A stretch of DNA of 64,000 nt from Paramecium pentaurelia (Eukaryota > Ciliophora > Oligohymenophorea > Peniculida > Parameciidae): assembly GCA_905183005.1 (NCBI GenBank), contig CAJJDO010000080.1:283123-347122 (forward strand). The letters run 5' to 3'. The number at the start of each line of letters is the position of its first letter. Positions within the stretch are counted from its first letter, which is position 1. Under the pieces are notes generated by a model that was not told the origin of the DNA, did not search any database, and saw only the letters and a list, made by a program, of their open reading frames with translations. Shown one piece after another: positions 12,175 to 24,725 of the stretch. Made by a program: the position numbers and the translations under genes.

Positions 12175-13978
12175 ATGTAATAATTCTAATAAATATAAGT
12201 ACCTGAATGTTTTGTTTGTGCTTGTGGTTTCTCCTGTTTATACATGAAGGAGAAGGATATGGAATTTCATATTGATTCATGTCCTGTATATAGTGCATAT
12301 AGTGAATTTATGAAATATATTGAAAGAAAAGATATTCAAAATGCTAATGAAGATTAACTTAGAACAATGAAAGCAGAAGCAAAAGTATATATATCCAGAT
12401 TAGATATGATGTTAATGATTTGTAAGTATCAATATTAATAATATAGATTCTCAATAATAATAACCCATTTTATAGAAGGCTCCTTCATAAACAGTTTAAT
12501 GTGAAAAATGTAAAAAGTAATTTGAAGCCAATTCAGATTTTGATAAGGTTTGGTATTTAGAAAATTGTTCACATATAATATGCAAAGATTGTATGTTAAA
12601 AATTTGTAAAGATGACTTTTTACCTAAAAAAAGTAATGTTACTTGTGTATGTGGAGAGAAATTCAAAGATTAAGAGATTAAATAAATATTGGGTAATGAA
12701 CTTTATGAATAATTAACTGAGAAACTAAATTTATCACTTTAGAATATCATTGAGTGTTGTAATTGTAAAGAAAGATTTTGTTTTTAGAAAGGGAATATTG
12801 AAGAGAAAATTTAGGATTAGAATGGTAAATTAGTGTAAGGAGAATAATTAAAACATTATATTGAAAATAGATTTAAATGTTCAAAATGTCATACAGAATA
12901 ATGTAAAAATTGTATGAGTGTACCTTATCATACAAATATGACTTGTGAAGAATATAAAATAAATAAAGCAGCTGTTAAATGCAGATTATGTGAATAACCA
13001 ACAGAAATATAAAAGAATCAACCTGAAGCATTATAAACAATATGTTAATAATAAGATTGTTAAAATAGATCAAAAAAATTATGTACTATTAAATTAAAAT
13101 GTGGACATTTTTGTTAAGGATTAAATAATACTCCTTGTTTACCATGTCTTAATGAGAAATGTGCTAAAGATTAAAATGAAGATGATTATTGTAATATATG
13201 TTTTACAGAAGCATTAAAATCATAACCTTGTGTTTAAACTACTTGTGGACATGTATAAATTATTATTATTATTATTATTAGATATTTCATGAAGATTGTT
13301 TAAGATAAAAATTAGATGCTAAATGGAATGGTCCTAGAATAGTATTCAATTTTATGAAATGTCCTTTATGCAATAAATTTTTAGATATTTAAGTACCTCA
13401 TTTTAAAAATTCTATTGAATAAGGATAAATATTATTGAAAGAAGTTCAAGAATTATGTTTATAAAGATTAAAATTAGAAGAGAAAGAAAAAGATAAAGAA
13501 TTATTGGATCCTACTCATTAATTTTTTTAAAAACCTTTAGATTATGCTATGCATATATATTGTTATTATTTATGTTTTAAATGCAAAAAACCATATTTTG
13601 GAGGATTAAAGAATTGTTAATAAGCAGCAGATTAAGATCCTAAAGTAGAATTCAAATAAGAAGATTTAGTTTGCACAAAATGCTGCCCATTATTAACTCT
13701 TGAAGATAAATGTAATAAACATGGAGTTGATTATATTGATTTTAAATGTAGACATTGTTGTTCAATTGCATTATGGTGGTGTCAGTATGATTTAAAATTT
13801 ATTATTAAGTGGTACAACCCATTATTGTGATCCTTGTCATAGAAATATTAAAACTAATATGACCAAACCATGTCCAGGACCAGCTAAATGTCCTTTAGGA
13901 ATTCCACATAAACCTAATGGTGAAGAAATGTCATTAGGTTGTTCTTTATGTAGAGCAGAAAGGTTGAAAGCCAAATGA
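12175..13978 (+). CDS. RBR-like / MYCBP2-type RCR E3 ubiquitin ligase
   Basis: A 574-residue protein with three introns (25, 29, 25 nt). An N-terminal zinc motif (CFVCACGF...HIDSC) is followed by a RING1-like module (CEKCKKQFE...CKDCM) and an IBR/RING2-like region (CSKCHTEQCKNCM, TNMTCEEY). Then comes a second RING (CNICFTEALK, TCGHIFHEDC, FMKCPLCNKFL) and a tandem-cysteine domain: YAMHIYCYYLCFKCKKPYFG, KCRHCCSIALWWCHGTTHYC and NGEEMSLGCSLCR. This second half matches the RING-Cys-relay module of human MYCBP2. Both relay cysteines are present: KNC (codon 13615-13617, MYCBP2 C4520) and WWC (13780-13782, C4572). MYCBP2 esterifies threonine; the same chemistry is expected here. The RBR-like half in front of it is not in MYCBP2. 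It lies 80 bp downstream of the GTPase-HSP20 gene. Confidence 0.92.
13253..13281 (+). repeat. (TTA)n microsatellite inside a 29-nt intron
   Basis: The second intron of the RBR/RCR ligase gene is almost entirely a TTA repeat between GTATAAAT and AG. It splits the codons of the RING motif CGH-IFHEDC. Repeat slippage would change intron length without affecting coding. Confidence 0.8.
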
Positions 13979-14013
13979 ATATCACATATAACACTAAAAA
14001 CATAAAATATCAT

Positions 14014-15594
14014 TCAATTTCTTTGCCTAGTGTATCATAAGGTAAAAAACAATTAGTGAGACTTGTCATAAATGAAATGACTATATTAATAATATAAATA
14101 ATATACCTGTAAATAATAAAAATGGACTTAACAAATCTATAGATGATAAATAAAGACATATCCATGGCATTATTACTCCACCTAATCTCCCTATTCCATT
14201 TGCCATTCCAACTCCTGTTGTACGAATTTTAGTTGAATAAACTTCAGCTGTATATTAAAAGGAAAAAATAAATGTCATAGATAAAAAGAATTTACAAAAA
14301 TTTGTCCATAACATAAATCTACTTGGATCATCAAAATAAGCAGCTACACAACTTAATGCTTAAATAAAAAAGAATAAAATTAATGAATTCTTTCTTCCCA
14401 AATATTTTATATCAATTATAATTGAAGCTGCTGCTGCTCCTATTATATCACTTATAGATGATATCACTAATTATAATAATTTATGAACTGCTAAATAAGA
14501 ATCTCCTAAATTAAGACCTTATAAAAATGTAGGTAACATCATAACTATTCCATAATATATAAATGAAAGTGTGAACCAATTAAACCAAACTAAACAAGTT
14601 ACAAACCATTTCTCTTTATCAAATAATGATGATATTGATGCCTATTATATTATTATTTTAATTTACATTTTCTTATTATTTAGCTATCTTATTCATCATA
14701 TTAGCCCAATTTATCAATTATTATTTTATATCATCTGTCAATATAAATTCAGAATTATTTAATTTACTCATTTATTAAATAATCTCAAATGCTTCTTCCT
14801 TTTTACCTGTTAATAATTCAAATCTAGCTGATTCTTACAATTTCAATACACATAAAAACCAAGCCAATATTCCAGGAATTGCACAATAAAATGTCATTGC
14901 TCTCCAATTACCCTTTATTTCATTATTAAATTTATACATCATCAAAATTAATTAAAAAGAATGAAGCAACCCATAATGCAAATAATTAACCTAATGAAAA
15001 AGTCAATGTAATAAGACTCATATATCTACCTCTTACTTCTATCTAAGTAATCTCTGATAACATTGTTACTCCACAAGGTGAAAAGAATCCAACTAAAACT
15101 CCCATTATACCTCTTACAAATAATAATTAGTATATATCCTAACATAAAATTGTTGCCAAAGTAACTAAACAAGTGAAAAATGAACTATATAGAAAGGGAC
15201 CACGTCTACCAAAACGATCCGAAAATTATCCTGACATCATAGAACCAGCTAAAAACCCTACGAAAACAAAACTTGCTTGAAGGGAATTTAATGAGTCAGG
15301 AACATTCCATTAGTTCTTAAGAATAGGTATCATTAATGTAAACAGAGTAATTTAAGCACCTTCTGTTACACCCAATAATCCCATGATTAAGTAAATCCAT
15401 AATTAATAAGATCCAAATCCTATACGAGATAGTAATTGATCAAATGAAAAAAGAGGTTCATGATTGTGATTACTATTATTCTCAGTATTTGAAACCAATT
15501 TTCTCATTTGAATACTTTGTTAATCATCAACCTTTTTTGATTCTGACATTCTTAGTTTCTCTAATTGTACTTATTCATATATTTCTTCAGTCAT
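14014..15594 (-). CDS. MFS transporter (sugar/organic-ion transporter type)
   Basis: A membrane transporter of about 510 residues. The cytoplasmic N-terminus (MTEEIYEQVQLEKLRM...) leads into the first helix (YLIMGLLGVTEGA). The loop between helices 2 and 3 has the MFS signature SGQFSDRFGRRGPF. Helices 3-6 follow (VRGIMGVLVGFFSPCG, SEITQIEVRGRYMSL, LGQLFALWVASFF), then a large loop with ESARFELLTGKKEEAFE, the pattern of the SV2/SLC22-like branch. The C-terminus FLPYDTLGKEIE resembles the usual LPET-type ending. A 26-nt intron near the 3' end restores this ending. The substrate cannot be told from sequence. The location is probably plasma membrane or endomembrane. Confidence 0.88.
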
Positions 15595-15652
15595 TGATGT
15601 AAGTTGATGTTTTGTGCTTTATGAAAATAATTATAAATTATATTCTTAATTA

Positions 15653-17177
15653 TCAAATTAAATCTAACAAATTCTAATCTTCCACTTTTTTAGATTAATT
15701 TATATCTAAATCCAATAAGTTTACTTCTTAAGCATTTATTTATTATTATTATTAGGCTCTTTAATTTTGCTGTTTATTTACCACAAAAACTGAAAGAAAA
15801 TTTTTATATGAAATATTTTTCATAGTTTTTGGATCATATAACTTTATTCCTTTTATTTAATGAACTCCACAATTATAAGCTACTACATCTAATTTAATTC
15901 TTCTTGTTCTCAATCCTGGAGGATAATTTAATTTCTATTATTAATTATAAATATTTACCATTTAACTCATTCCTACAATTTTGATAGCTTTCATTTCTAA
16001 TTCTTCTAATTTAATAGCCAAATCAATTTAAGGAACATCAAATAGGATTCCTAATTCAATATCAATTTCTATTGTTGTTATAACTTCTTTTTCAATTTAA
16101 ATTGATCTTGAAGGTCTTAGATTAATTGGATAAATTCTAACCAAACAAGTCTTTTGGGTTCCATAATAATTACCACAAGTACCCCATTCTAAATGAATTT
16201 ATCCCAATCTCAAATCATATTCAGTCAAATCCTCTATAAAATAAATAAGAAATTAGAAATACTCTTTTAAGTCAATACTGTATAAATAGCTTTTAAATCT
16301 GATGTTTCTATTAAAATACGATAAATTATTTTCACACATTCATCCTAAGCCAACACAATTGGTAATTAATAATCTTTCTAAATAAATAAATTATAAGAGA
16401 TATATACCAATTTCTTAATAGACATGATATTTTCAACTTTAAATTCAATATTTTTCATTTCTAAAGGTTAAGATGATACATTTAAACATTAATACTCAAG
16501 AAAAACTTCAGGAAACTAATTAATATATATTTATAATTTACATTCTCACTAACCATTGAATAATGGGACTCAAAAGGTTGAAATGCTTTAAAAGTATGTT
16601 GTTATTTTTTTTCTAAGCGTAATATTTCTGGACTATTGAATTATTATAAAAGATATTTTACACTAGTTATGCTTAATTTTGAATCTTGTAATTTAGAAGA
16701 TAACTTAAAGAATATTCATCCTATTCTTCTAATTTACTTTCATTAAAAATCAGTAATTCCTATCCATCTTTTACTCTCTCAAATTATGATGAAGATAATT
16801 AACGATATGTTTTATTCTTTTTTAAGGACTCTAGATTTGTCTAAATAGTTATACAATTTAGTAAATACATCAATTGTTATAGAATCCATTTCATATAAAC
16901 CTTTGTATTTAATTAGTGTCAAATATTAGACTGAATATCCAACATAAGTTTTGCCTTACTAAATTTCTTTACGACCTACTAAATACAAATGTCCATCATT
17001 TATAAAATAAATAGGTTCATTGATTAATTTGCTTAAAGAATGAGGTTTACCTGTCTAAGCTGATGAGACAGAATAAGTTTATTTATTGAATGTGCTTAGA
17101 TTGTTTTTGAAAGGTGGAATTTATTAAATCTCTTATAATGAGTAATGTGTGATCTCAAAGAAATCTTTTGGGTTCAT
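15653..17177 (-). CDS. TRAPPC13-like trafficking protein with C-terminal clathrin-box-like motifs
   Basis: A 463-residue protein after removing five introns (28, 20, 26, 30, 29 nt), with the length dividing exactly. From residue about 190 it follows TRAPPC13, a subunit of metazoan TRAPP tethering complexes: HTFKAFQPFESHYSMVSENV, FPEVFLEYQCLNVSSQPLEM, LGQIHLEWGTCG and IKGIKLYDPKTMKNISYKNF align in order with that family's C-terminal half. The first 120 residues do not match what I know of TRAPPC13 and may be lineage-specific. The tail is Gln-rich and contains LLDLD and LLDLI, which fit the clathrin-box consensus. TRAPP complexes tether vesicles at the Golgi and endosomes. The identification rests on overall pattern, not on a catalytic motif. 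Confidence 0.7.
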
Positions 17178-17271
17178 ATACAATAAATATATTATTAATG
17201 ATCATGAATAAATATATATAAAAGAGAGAGTAACAAAAAATTGCCTTTTGCTAATATATATAAATTATTTA

Positions 17272-20200
17272 TCATTAATTTAGCAAACTGAGGATGCCAG
17301 GGATTTCCATGAGCATTGAATGGACATCTTATTTCTACTAAAATCCATTATTATTCTCATCATCAGAAATTGGCTCTAATTCTTTTTTCTTTGATGGAAT
17401 CAATTATCCTTATTACTTTTTCTATTGTAATTTATGATTTTCAATGACTCTCTTGAATTGAATGTGCTTCAATACATTAATATATTGAACTGGTTAAGGC
17501 AAGATTGTATTTGTACATTCTTTGAAATCTTTAACATAATACACGAAACATAAATGTGGTTTAAATTTCTCTAAATTATGATATTTATTTAAGCTATCCA
17601 TTATTAATTGATTCCTAAAATATATATAAAAATTTCTTACTCTAATTCTTCTTTCATTATAATCCATTTAGTTGTAGGCTTAAGTTTATTCAAGTAATCA
17701 TAATAAATCAATGTCAATCCAACATCACCTTATTTAGTTCCAACACATTATTTAGAATGTTTCAATTTATCTGCTAATTTAAATAAATCTCCAGCAACAT
17801 TAAGATCTTTTGAATATAACCAACCAATCATCATTCTAAATTGACCTGATTTCCTCTATGTAAAATATTCCATAACTTCTTTAACAGGTGAGAATGTATC
17901 ACAAGTAATTGTAAGATTTTCAGTTTTTGGAAAATGTTAAGCCATATGATGTTCATAAGTTAATAATTATGGTTTAATGAGAAATGATTCCCTTGTATCA
18001 TTAACTTTTTTCTTAATTTATAAATTAATCTCTCCTAAATTCATCAATTGATTTTTTTATTTTCTATAAGGTGTATCTATTTATCCATCTGGATTATATA
18101 AAAGAACATCATTTGCTATTTGAATTGGTTGAGCAATAATAGTAGGTTATTTAGGAATTTCAGGTTTGACTTTCTTTTCAACATCTGGTTCACTTTTGAT
18201 AGAATGTTAAGATATTAATTTTTAAGCACTTGTAATTTAAGGAACTTATGGTTATGATTATTTTTTTATCACTTTAATACTCTTCAATTACAAAGCTTAT
18301 TTACTACTTGTATGTTAACTATTTGATTTCTTTTGATGGAGATATTGTTTATAGGCTTTCTTCATTTCTTCATAATTAAGTCTATATAAAATATATTTAA
18401 ATATATTTACTCTATTTATTTATTTTGTTTTATTACTACTTTAATCTTTTCAATTTCTTTTAGATATTTCTCTTTATCAAAACTCTATTCCATAAACACT
18501 TAAGCTTCCAAATTTCTTATCTATTATTCATTTACTTATTTCCAATTTGAGCATTTTTTAAAACAAACTTATAAATCAAGTCTTTGTGTTTATCTCATAT
18601 CTTCAGTGATATCTTCCAGAACTTATTAATTCTATTACTTTTTCTTCTTTATCTTTTATTCCTTCTATTACTTTTTTGTTTCAATACCAAAAGTCTCTCC
18701 TATATTCTAACTACTCTCTTCCATCCATCTAATCCATTCAAAATCATCTGACAAACTCTATAAAAATATATAATAATAAATTCTTACACAATCAATAAAT
18801 TTGAAATCAGAATTGTTTGTATTCTCCTATTTCACTTTGAAAGTGAGACTTAACTTTTAAAACCACTCTTCACCTCCTAAGGCAACCAAAAGATTTATTT
18901 CTTCCAATCTTTATAAAATCTACTCTGTAGGATTCAATTATTTCAAACATTTTAATGATTATTACTTAATCATGTTGTACATCAATTAAACACAAAAATT
19001 CTTTACCTTCAAAAAACAACAACAATAATATGTTCTTATCTTTTACAATTATTAAATGTATAAACTATTATCTGGTTGTTTTTACACTAAATCATTATAT
19101 TATTGTAACACTTAACGTACTTCTTATAAATCTTCAGCTAAATCTTTTACTTTAAATATTGGATATTCTTTAGCTTAAATATAAATTTAGTTAATTTATT
19201 CTGCATCTGGTTTATTCTCCAAATACTTATAGTAAGATTTATAAGATTGCAAATTATTAATCTATTCTCTACTCTTAACCCACAAAAATCTTTATTCTTA
19301 ATATTCTTTAAGTTTTCTGCCCAAATCATCCATAATGAATAGATGTTCTTTAAGTTTCATTAATAAAACATTATTCTAATCAATATTTGCATATGTAGCA
19401 CAGGAAATCAAAGTCTTGTAAGCTTAAGGATTAGCCTTAGCCTCTATAAATTCTGCAGCCTTTTACATCCAAAGCATCTAAATATAATATTACCACAATT
19501 TAGTCTATAAATTATTATCTTAATATTGATTCTTATTGATTAATTTAATCAATTAATTAAAATGAGGAGCCACTTGACCAGCCAATTAATTCTCAAACTC
19601 TTATAAATTGATTATCCAACTGTCATATTCCTTCTTTATCTTCTAAAGTTGTTAAGTGTAAAATGAATCTTAGATTTAAGAATCTGCATTTAATAAGTGT
19701 ATTATTTGACTTATATTATATTTTTTATTACCCCCTTGAATCATCATTTGATTTGATTAATCTAATATTTGTTAACATTCGCATCTCCATTTGATTTATC
19801 TGAAATTCTATACAACTTATTTCATTTCATCATAAACTACTTCTGGTATAGTTACTTTATATAATAATTCATTATTAAAATCTAAATCTGTGATATCTTT
19901 TACTTTCTAAATCATCTTAGGCAATGTATCATATGAATTGTATACCAAATAATATAATTACTTCACAAAATCAATTTGTTATTCAGTTTACCTTATGTAT
20001 GTATCCAATTCAAGAGACTTAAGTTTTTTAAATTCATCCAAAGAATCACATAAACTAGGTTATATATTTTGAATAATCTCTTGTGCTTAAAGCAATTATT
20101 ATCTTCTTTGTTCTACATCCATATCAAATCCAAGTTAAAAACATTCATGTTCAATTTCATCTAATTATTCTAATGTTATTGATTCATTCAACTTTTTGTA

Positions 20201-22300
20201 GAGTTCTCTGAATTTCAAGAATTTAGTCTTTTGATTTTCAATATACATAGTAGTTAATTAACACTTTTACATTAAATCTAATATTTCATGACAAAATTAA
20301 ATAGTTACTTTTTTTTAAGTTTAACATTTTTAATGAATTTCTTATAATTAATTATATACACTTCTTATAACAATAGAATCCTTAGCAGCCTTTTGGATAT
20401 TTTCATAAGTATATACACCTGAATATTCCTTTTCAGTTAATCTACAACAACTCTCAATTTTTAATTCCAATTCCACTTTGAATTCATCAATAAATTCTTA
20501 TTCAAAATAAGATTATAATTAATTCATAAGATTGTCACTATTGACTGGAAATTCTATTATTTTTTTATAAGAATTCTAAACATTCTCTTATTCTAATGAA
20601 TTGAGTTCCTCTAATAATTTATCAATAATTTTTAAACATCCCAAAGTAACATTATTATGATTGGCCATCCTCTTTAAATCTATCAATTTCATTTTATTAG
20701 GTTTATTTTTTTAATTCTTAATCAAGATTAATTATTTATAAACAGTCAAATCAAGTTGATTATCAATAATAGGATATTCAATTTACATTCTTTCTACTTC
20801 AAATAAAGATCTCAAAGTAATTTTGATTTATTATGCCATTTTGTATCTATTAATAAGTTAACCTAAATTATCATTAGGAGATTTAAATATTTTTTAATTA
20901 TCTGCAATATTTTCATTAAGAATCTTAAAAGTATCTTCCATTAAATATCCTTCAGAAATTCCTTTTTAAATTTATACTTTTATATCTTTTCTTGATAAAA
21001 CAAAAGATTTAATAAGTTTATTCTCACTTAATTCAAAATAATAACCTTTAAATTTAAATGATTTAACTAATTCTTCTGCAAATAATTCACTCTATTCTAA
21101 TTATGTAGGTATGATTGAATGCATTTTCTATTTTAATTCTTCTTATAGTTTTTCCTTCAATAAAATCTTATCTAAATGTATAACAGTAGATGGTTTGATA
21201 GGTAATGATGCTAAAAAGAGTTTATAGAATTTGATATTTCTATAATCATTTTCATCTAATGGAATAGATGGTAATCTCTTCATAATAGCTTCAATGTATA
21301 ATAATAATGGAAGTAAGTCTATCAAATGTAAAATGTAAACACTTTTAGGAACAACTAAATCTTCAAAGTTTAATAATTTTGGATCTTCTAAATCTATTTT
21401 AGTTCTTTTAGCACTCCATCCTTTACATGCTTCACAGATATAACTATCATCTTTTACATTCTTACGTTTAATACATCCAAAATGATACCATTCATAACAA
21501 TGATCACATTATACCATTTATTTATTATTCAAAGATTTACGACATATACAAAATAAACGATGACTTTCCATATGCACTTAGCAATAACTTTCTATCTTAT
21601 TTTATGATGACCATTGTTAATTGCATTGTTGTAATGTATAATTATCAAAAATAGATTCTAAAGTGTTTTTTACATGTTCCTTGTATTATTGTGTTTAGTT
21701 TCCTCTTTTCTTTTATTTGTCTTAAAACTTATCAAGAGCATTGTAAAAAGCATCCTGAATCTCTTTTAATTCACATTTAATTTCACCTGACTCTACATCT
21801 AATTGATTTGGATCTTAATTATTTGCTTGAAACTTTAAATGGAAGATCCATTATTCTGTTTCTATGTCTTCTTATGCCTTTTCCACTTATTCTACAAAAA
21901 TGCAATGAGGATGAGCATAAGCTTAACAATCTAGGCATTAAATGTTTGCACCACTTTTTCCACAATTTGTACATTTCTCCTTAGTTTTTTTGTCTATTTA
22001 ACTTTTAGTAGCAAATGTCATTGTATGATAATTGATGACTTGGATATGAGGAGCAAAAATTGCACAAGAGACATGCACATATACTCCACTCTAATCTGAT
22101 AGTCGTTTTAATAAACCCTTCTATCCACATATACAACATAATGGTTTCTTTGCTATGTCTTAGCATGGATCACATACTCCATCTAAATTATTATATCCAT
22201 AACAGAAACGATGATATTTCAATTTACATTGTTGACATTCCATTTACTAACATCCTTTATCTTTTCTCTCAAAATTTAATCCACAAACTGAGCAATTCAT
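17272..22300 (-). CDS. Giant multi-PHD-finger chromatin protein
   Basis: About 1,640 residues from the ATG at 22300 to the TGA at 17272-17274. The N-terminus carries a PHD finger (CSVCGLNFERK...CKLKYHRFCYG), then an extended PHD of the AF10/JADE/BRPF kind (CCICGQKGLLKR, VHVSCAIFAP, CTNCGKSGANIQCLDCQAYA). A third, canonical PHD follows near residue 270 (LFCICRKSLNNK, VQCDHCYEWYHFGC, YICEACKGW). The next thousand residues are helical and coiled, like the linker of KDM5-type proteins, but I see no JmjC, bromodomain or other catalytic domain. A C-terminal globular region (MMIGWLYSKDLN, KQGDVGLTLIYYD) is faintly SPOC-like. Introns of about 29-30 nt are visible near 18780 and 18390. It probably reads histone H3 tails. 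Confidence 0.82.
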
Positions 22301-22330
22301 TTATTATTAATATTACTAACGATTAAAAAT

Positions 22331-22520
22331 ATGGGCATTTGTACTAGCAAACCAAAACCAAGATAATAATAGAAACTCGAAGTTCGAATCCAAACCATTA
22401 CAAACACTTAAGCAGATAGATAACTATCTTAAGCATCCTTTTATCGTTCTATTGATAGAGGCTATTAAATTGCTCAAGAACACGATGTATTTTGAAATCA
22501 TACTCAATAAGACTAATTAA
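22331..22520 (+). CDS. Possible microprotein with N-myristoylation motif
   Basis: A short frame starting MGICTSKPKPRQQQKLE. Met-Gly followed by Cys at position 3 and Ser at position 6 fits dual acylation (N-myristoylation plus palmitoylation). Read straight, it stops at 22495 after 54 codons. If a 25-nt GT-AAG intron at 22489-22513 is removed, it ends TNQ at 22520. Its ATG is only 30 bp from the oppositely oriented ATG of the PHD gene. No homologue is recognised. The acylation motif and reasonable composition favour a real gene, but the length makes this uncertain. Confidence 0.45.
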
Positions 22521-22828
22521 TGAACTTAATACTCTTTATATATATATATTTGTGCCATCAATCAAACCTTACTTATATCCATGAAATTTATCAATCATTT
22601 TATTTTACCAAATACAATTTCCTCAATATTATCATTAACAGATCGAATTTCCTTTATTAACTTCCCTTTTTTAAAAGTTAAATCAATACAATCAAATTAT
22701 GACTTTTCATTTTTTTAAATAAATCATTTCTATTTTATTTGATCTACTTTCTTGTTATATCAATATCTATATATATAAAAAAAGGGAGTTTAAAATATTA
22801 TTGTAATGATATTTATTAATATACAAAA
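22521..22828. other. Intergenic spacer with a doubtful minus-strand fragment
   Basis: About 300 bp between the microprotein and the 3' end of the PUM3-like gene. On the minus strand near 22600-22700 the fragment DCIDLTFKKGKLIKEIRS looks protein-like and ends at a TGA, but no start or splice acceptor explains it. It may be a remnant exon. Confidence 0.3.
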
Positions 22829-24490
22829 TCATATATATTTATACAATATTTGGAGAGATTATGTTTTCTCCAACTTATCTATCCATTTTTTATTTTTCTT
22901 TACATCCTAGAGAACTTATTCTTTCAAATTAGTATTCTCTATTAATGCCAATAATAAGTATATTGCTTTACTAATAAGTGTTACTTTCAAATTCTAGATC
23001 AAAAGGCTCTTTATTTTTTAACAATAATTATTAATGATTTCATTAAATTCACCTTACTAATTTAATAGATTTTATAATTACAGCAATTTATTATTATTAA
23101 ATAAGACATTTAGCAATTCTTTATGCTTCAGGTTATGTCAATATCCAATAATTTCCATTTTATTCAACTTCTCTACTGAAAATAGTATCAATCTTAAAAT
23201 AAAGCAATTATTTAATCTATTCTTTAATGAAATCCAATGCTTAAACTTTTTAATACTTTATTATATATTAAATAAAGTAACAAATGAATTAATTTATATT
23301 GCTTTCCAATAAAATATTAGTTTCACTTGATTACAAAGAGTTCAAGATAGATTCAAAACAATAATCTTAAAGTTCTTAAATTCTAATCTCATCATCTTTC
23401 AAACTCACTGTATTTTATAAACCAATTGTATCAAATTTTATATCATCTCTAAGTTTTGGTTAATAAATTGATTATATTATTTTAAACACATGTATAGAAT
23501 TTAACCATTCAGGTAAGATATCTTACAATATAGATTTATTAACTTATTTAGTATCATCATATGTAAATATCACCTTTTGCAATGCTAAATAAAATTATGA
23601 ATTTCTGTGTAAATGTTCTTAAGATTATTACATATAAGTTTATATATTTTTTAGAAAATTCTTCCTTTCTTTCTTATCTGTAACATTTAATATTGCACAA
23701 AATATCTAAATATTTAATTTATTAATACTGAAATGCCATCCTTATGTCTAAGATAATCTAGATTTTCTAATTATTAAAAGTATTCAATAACTTTTTATCT
23801 CTCTTCTGGTACTAGATTTGGTAATGCCACTTTTAAAATTTATAAACTAAGCAAATGATTATGAATTCCTTTTTCAATGATTTTCATTGCTAAATTATCA
23901 ATTTTTTCACTGTGATTTAAAAACAATTATTTTACTTTATTGATTTATTAAGTAGTTGCTTCTCTTGTTAAGAATCTATCTAATACAATACTTGCATCTC
24001 CTTAGGCTACATAATGATTTGCATTTTTTAATAAAATCTCAAAAAATTAATTTCTAAATTCTGGAAGCATATTTCTAACCATTGTAATTCCAATATAATG
24101 ACCATATTTTGATTATAATAATTCTCCAAATTGTTTATCATTCAATAATTTAGAAAATATTTATTATCTTATATTTTGATCTGCACATTTAATTACTAAT
24201 TAAATAGTTCTACCTCCAATTTTAGTTTAGGCAATTTAATATAAAATACCTTCTATTTTATTATAAACTTCTTCAGCTTTTTATTACTTTTCTTCATTTT
24301 CTTTATTTCTATGTTGAATTAAAAATCGAATATCCTCTTTTAAAAAAGAAATGAAATCAACATCTTTGCTTATTTTATTCTAATTTTTAGCAATTTTTTT
24401 TTATTTTTTATTATCTGCTTTTGCAATCACCTCTTAGACTTCTTCTGGCTCTTCATTTTAATTTTCTTCTACAATTCTCTTTTTCCCCAT
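22829..24490 (-). CDS. PUM3/PUF6-like nucleolar Pumilio-repeat protein
   Basis: Up to 553 residues from the ATG at 24490 to the TGA at 22829-22831. The N-terminus is highly charged (MGKKRIVEENQNEEPEEVQ, KKQKKIAKNQNK), as in nucleolar proteins. Pumilio-type helical repeats follow: GGRTIQLVIKCADQNIRQQI, LLQSKYGHYIGITMVRNM, ILLKNANHYVAQGDASIVL. This spacing and the charged N-terminus fit the PUM3/Puf6 branch, which binds structured RNA and works in large-subunit ribosome assembly, rather than cytoplasmic Pumilio regulators. The C-terminal half is Leu-rich and less distinctive. The region is AT-rich and some small introns may have been missed. Confidence 0.75.
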
Positions 24491-24725
24491 ATATTAATTT
24501 TATAATTTTTATTTAAAACATCTATTTGAAGTATTTGAAAATTTAAATTAGATAAACATTTTCTTCTCAAATCATGTTAAAATATCATGACATCTATAGT
24601 ATTTATTATTGTTAATCTATTACTTTCAATAGAATTTTCCATTAAAATCTTAACTAATAGTTAATGAATTATTCGCATTTAAATGGCAAGTTTGATAAAA
24701 AAATTAGTTAAATTTTTTTTATTTA

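Noticed and set aside
14571..14762. Plus-strand ORF of 63 codons
   Set aside because: It is antisense to the MFS transporter gene, whose frame and splice ending are well supported.
22370..22405. GTTCGAATCC, resembling a tRNA T-loop
   Set aside because: The flanking bases do not form a T-stem or acceptor stem, and the stretch is explained as coding for KLEVRIQT of the microprotein.
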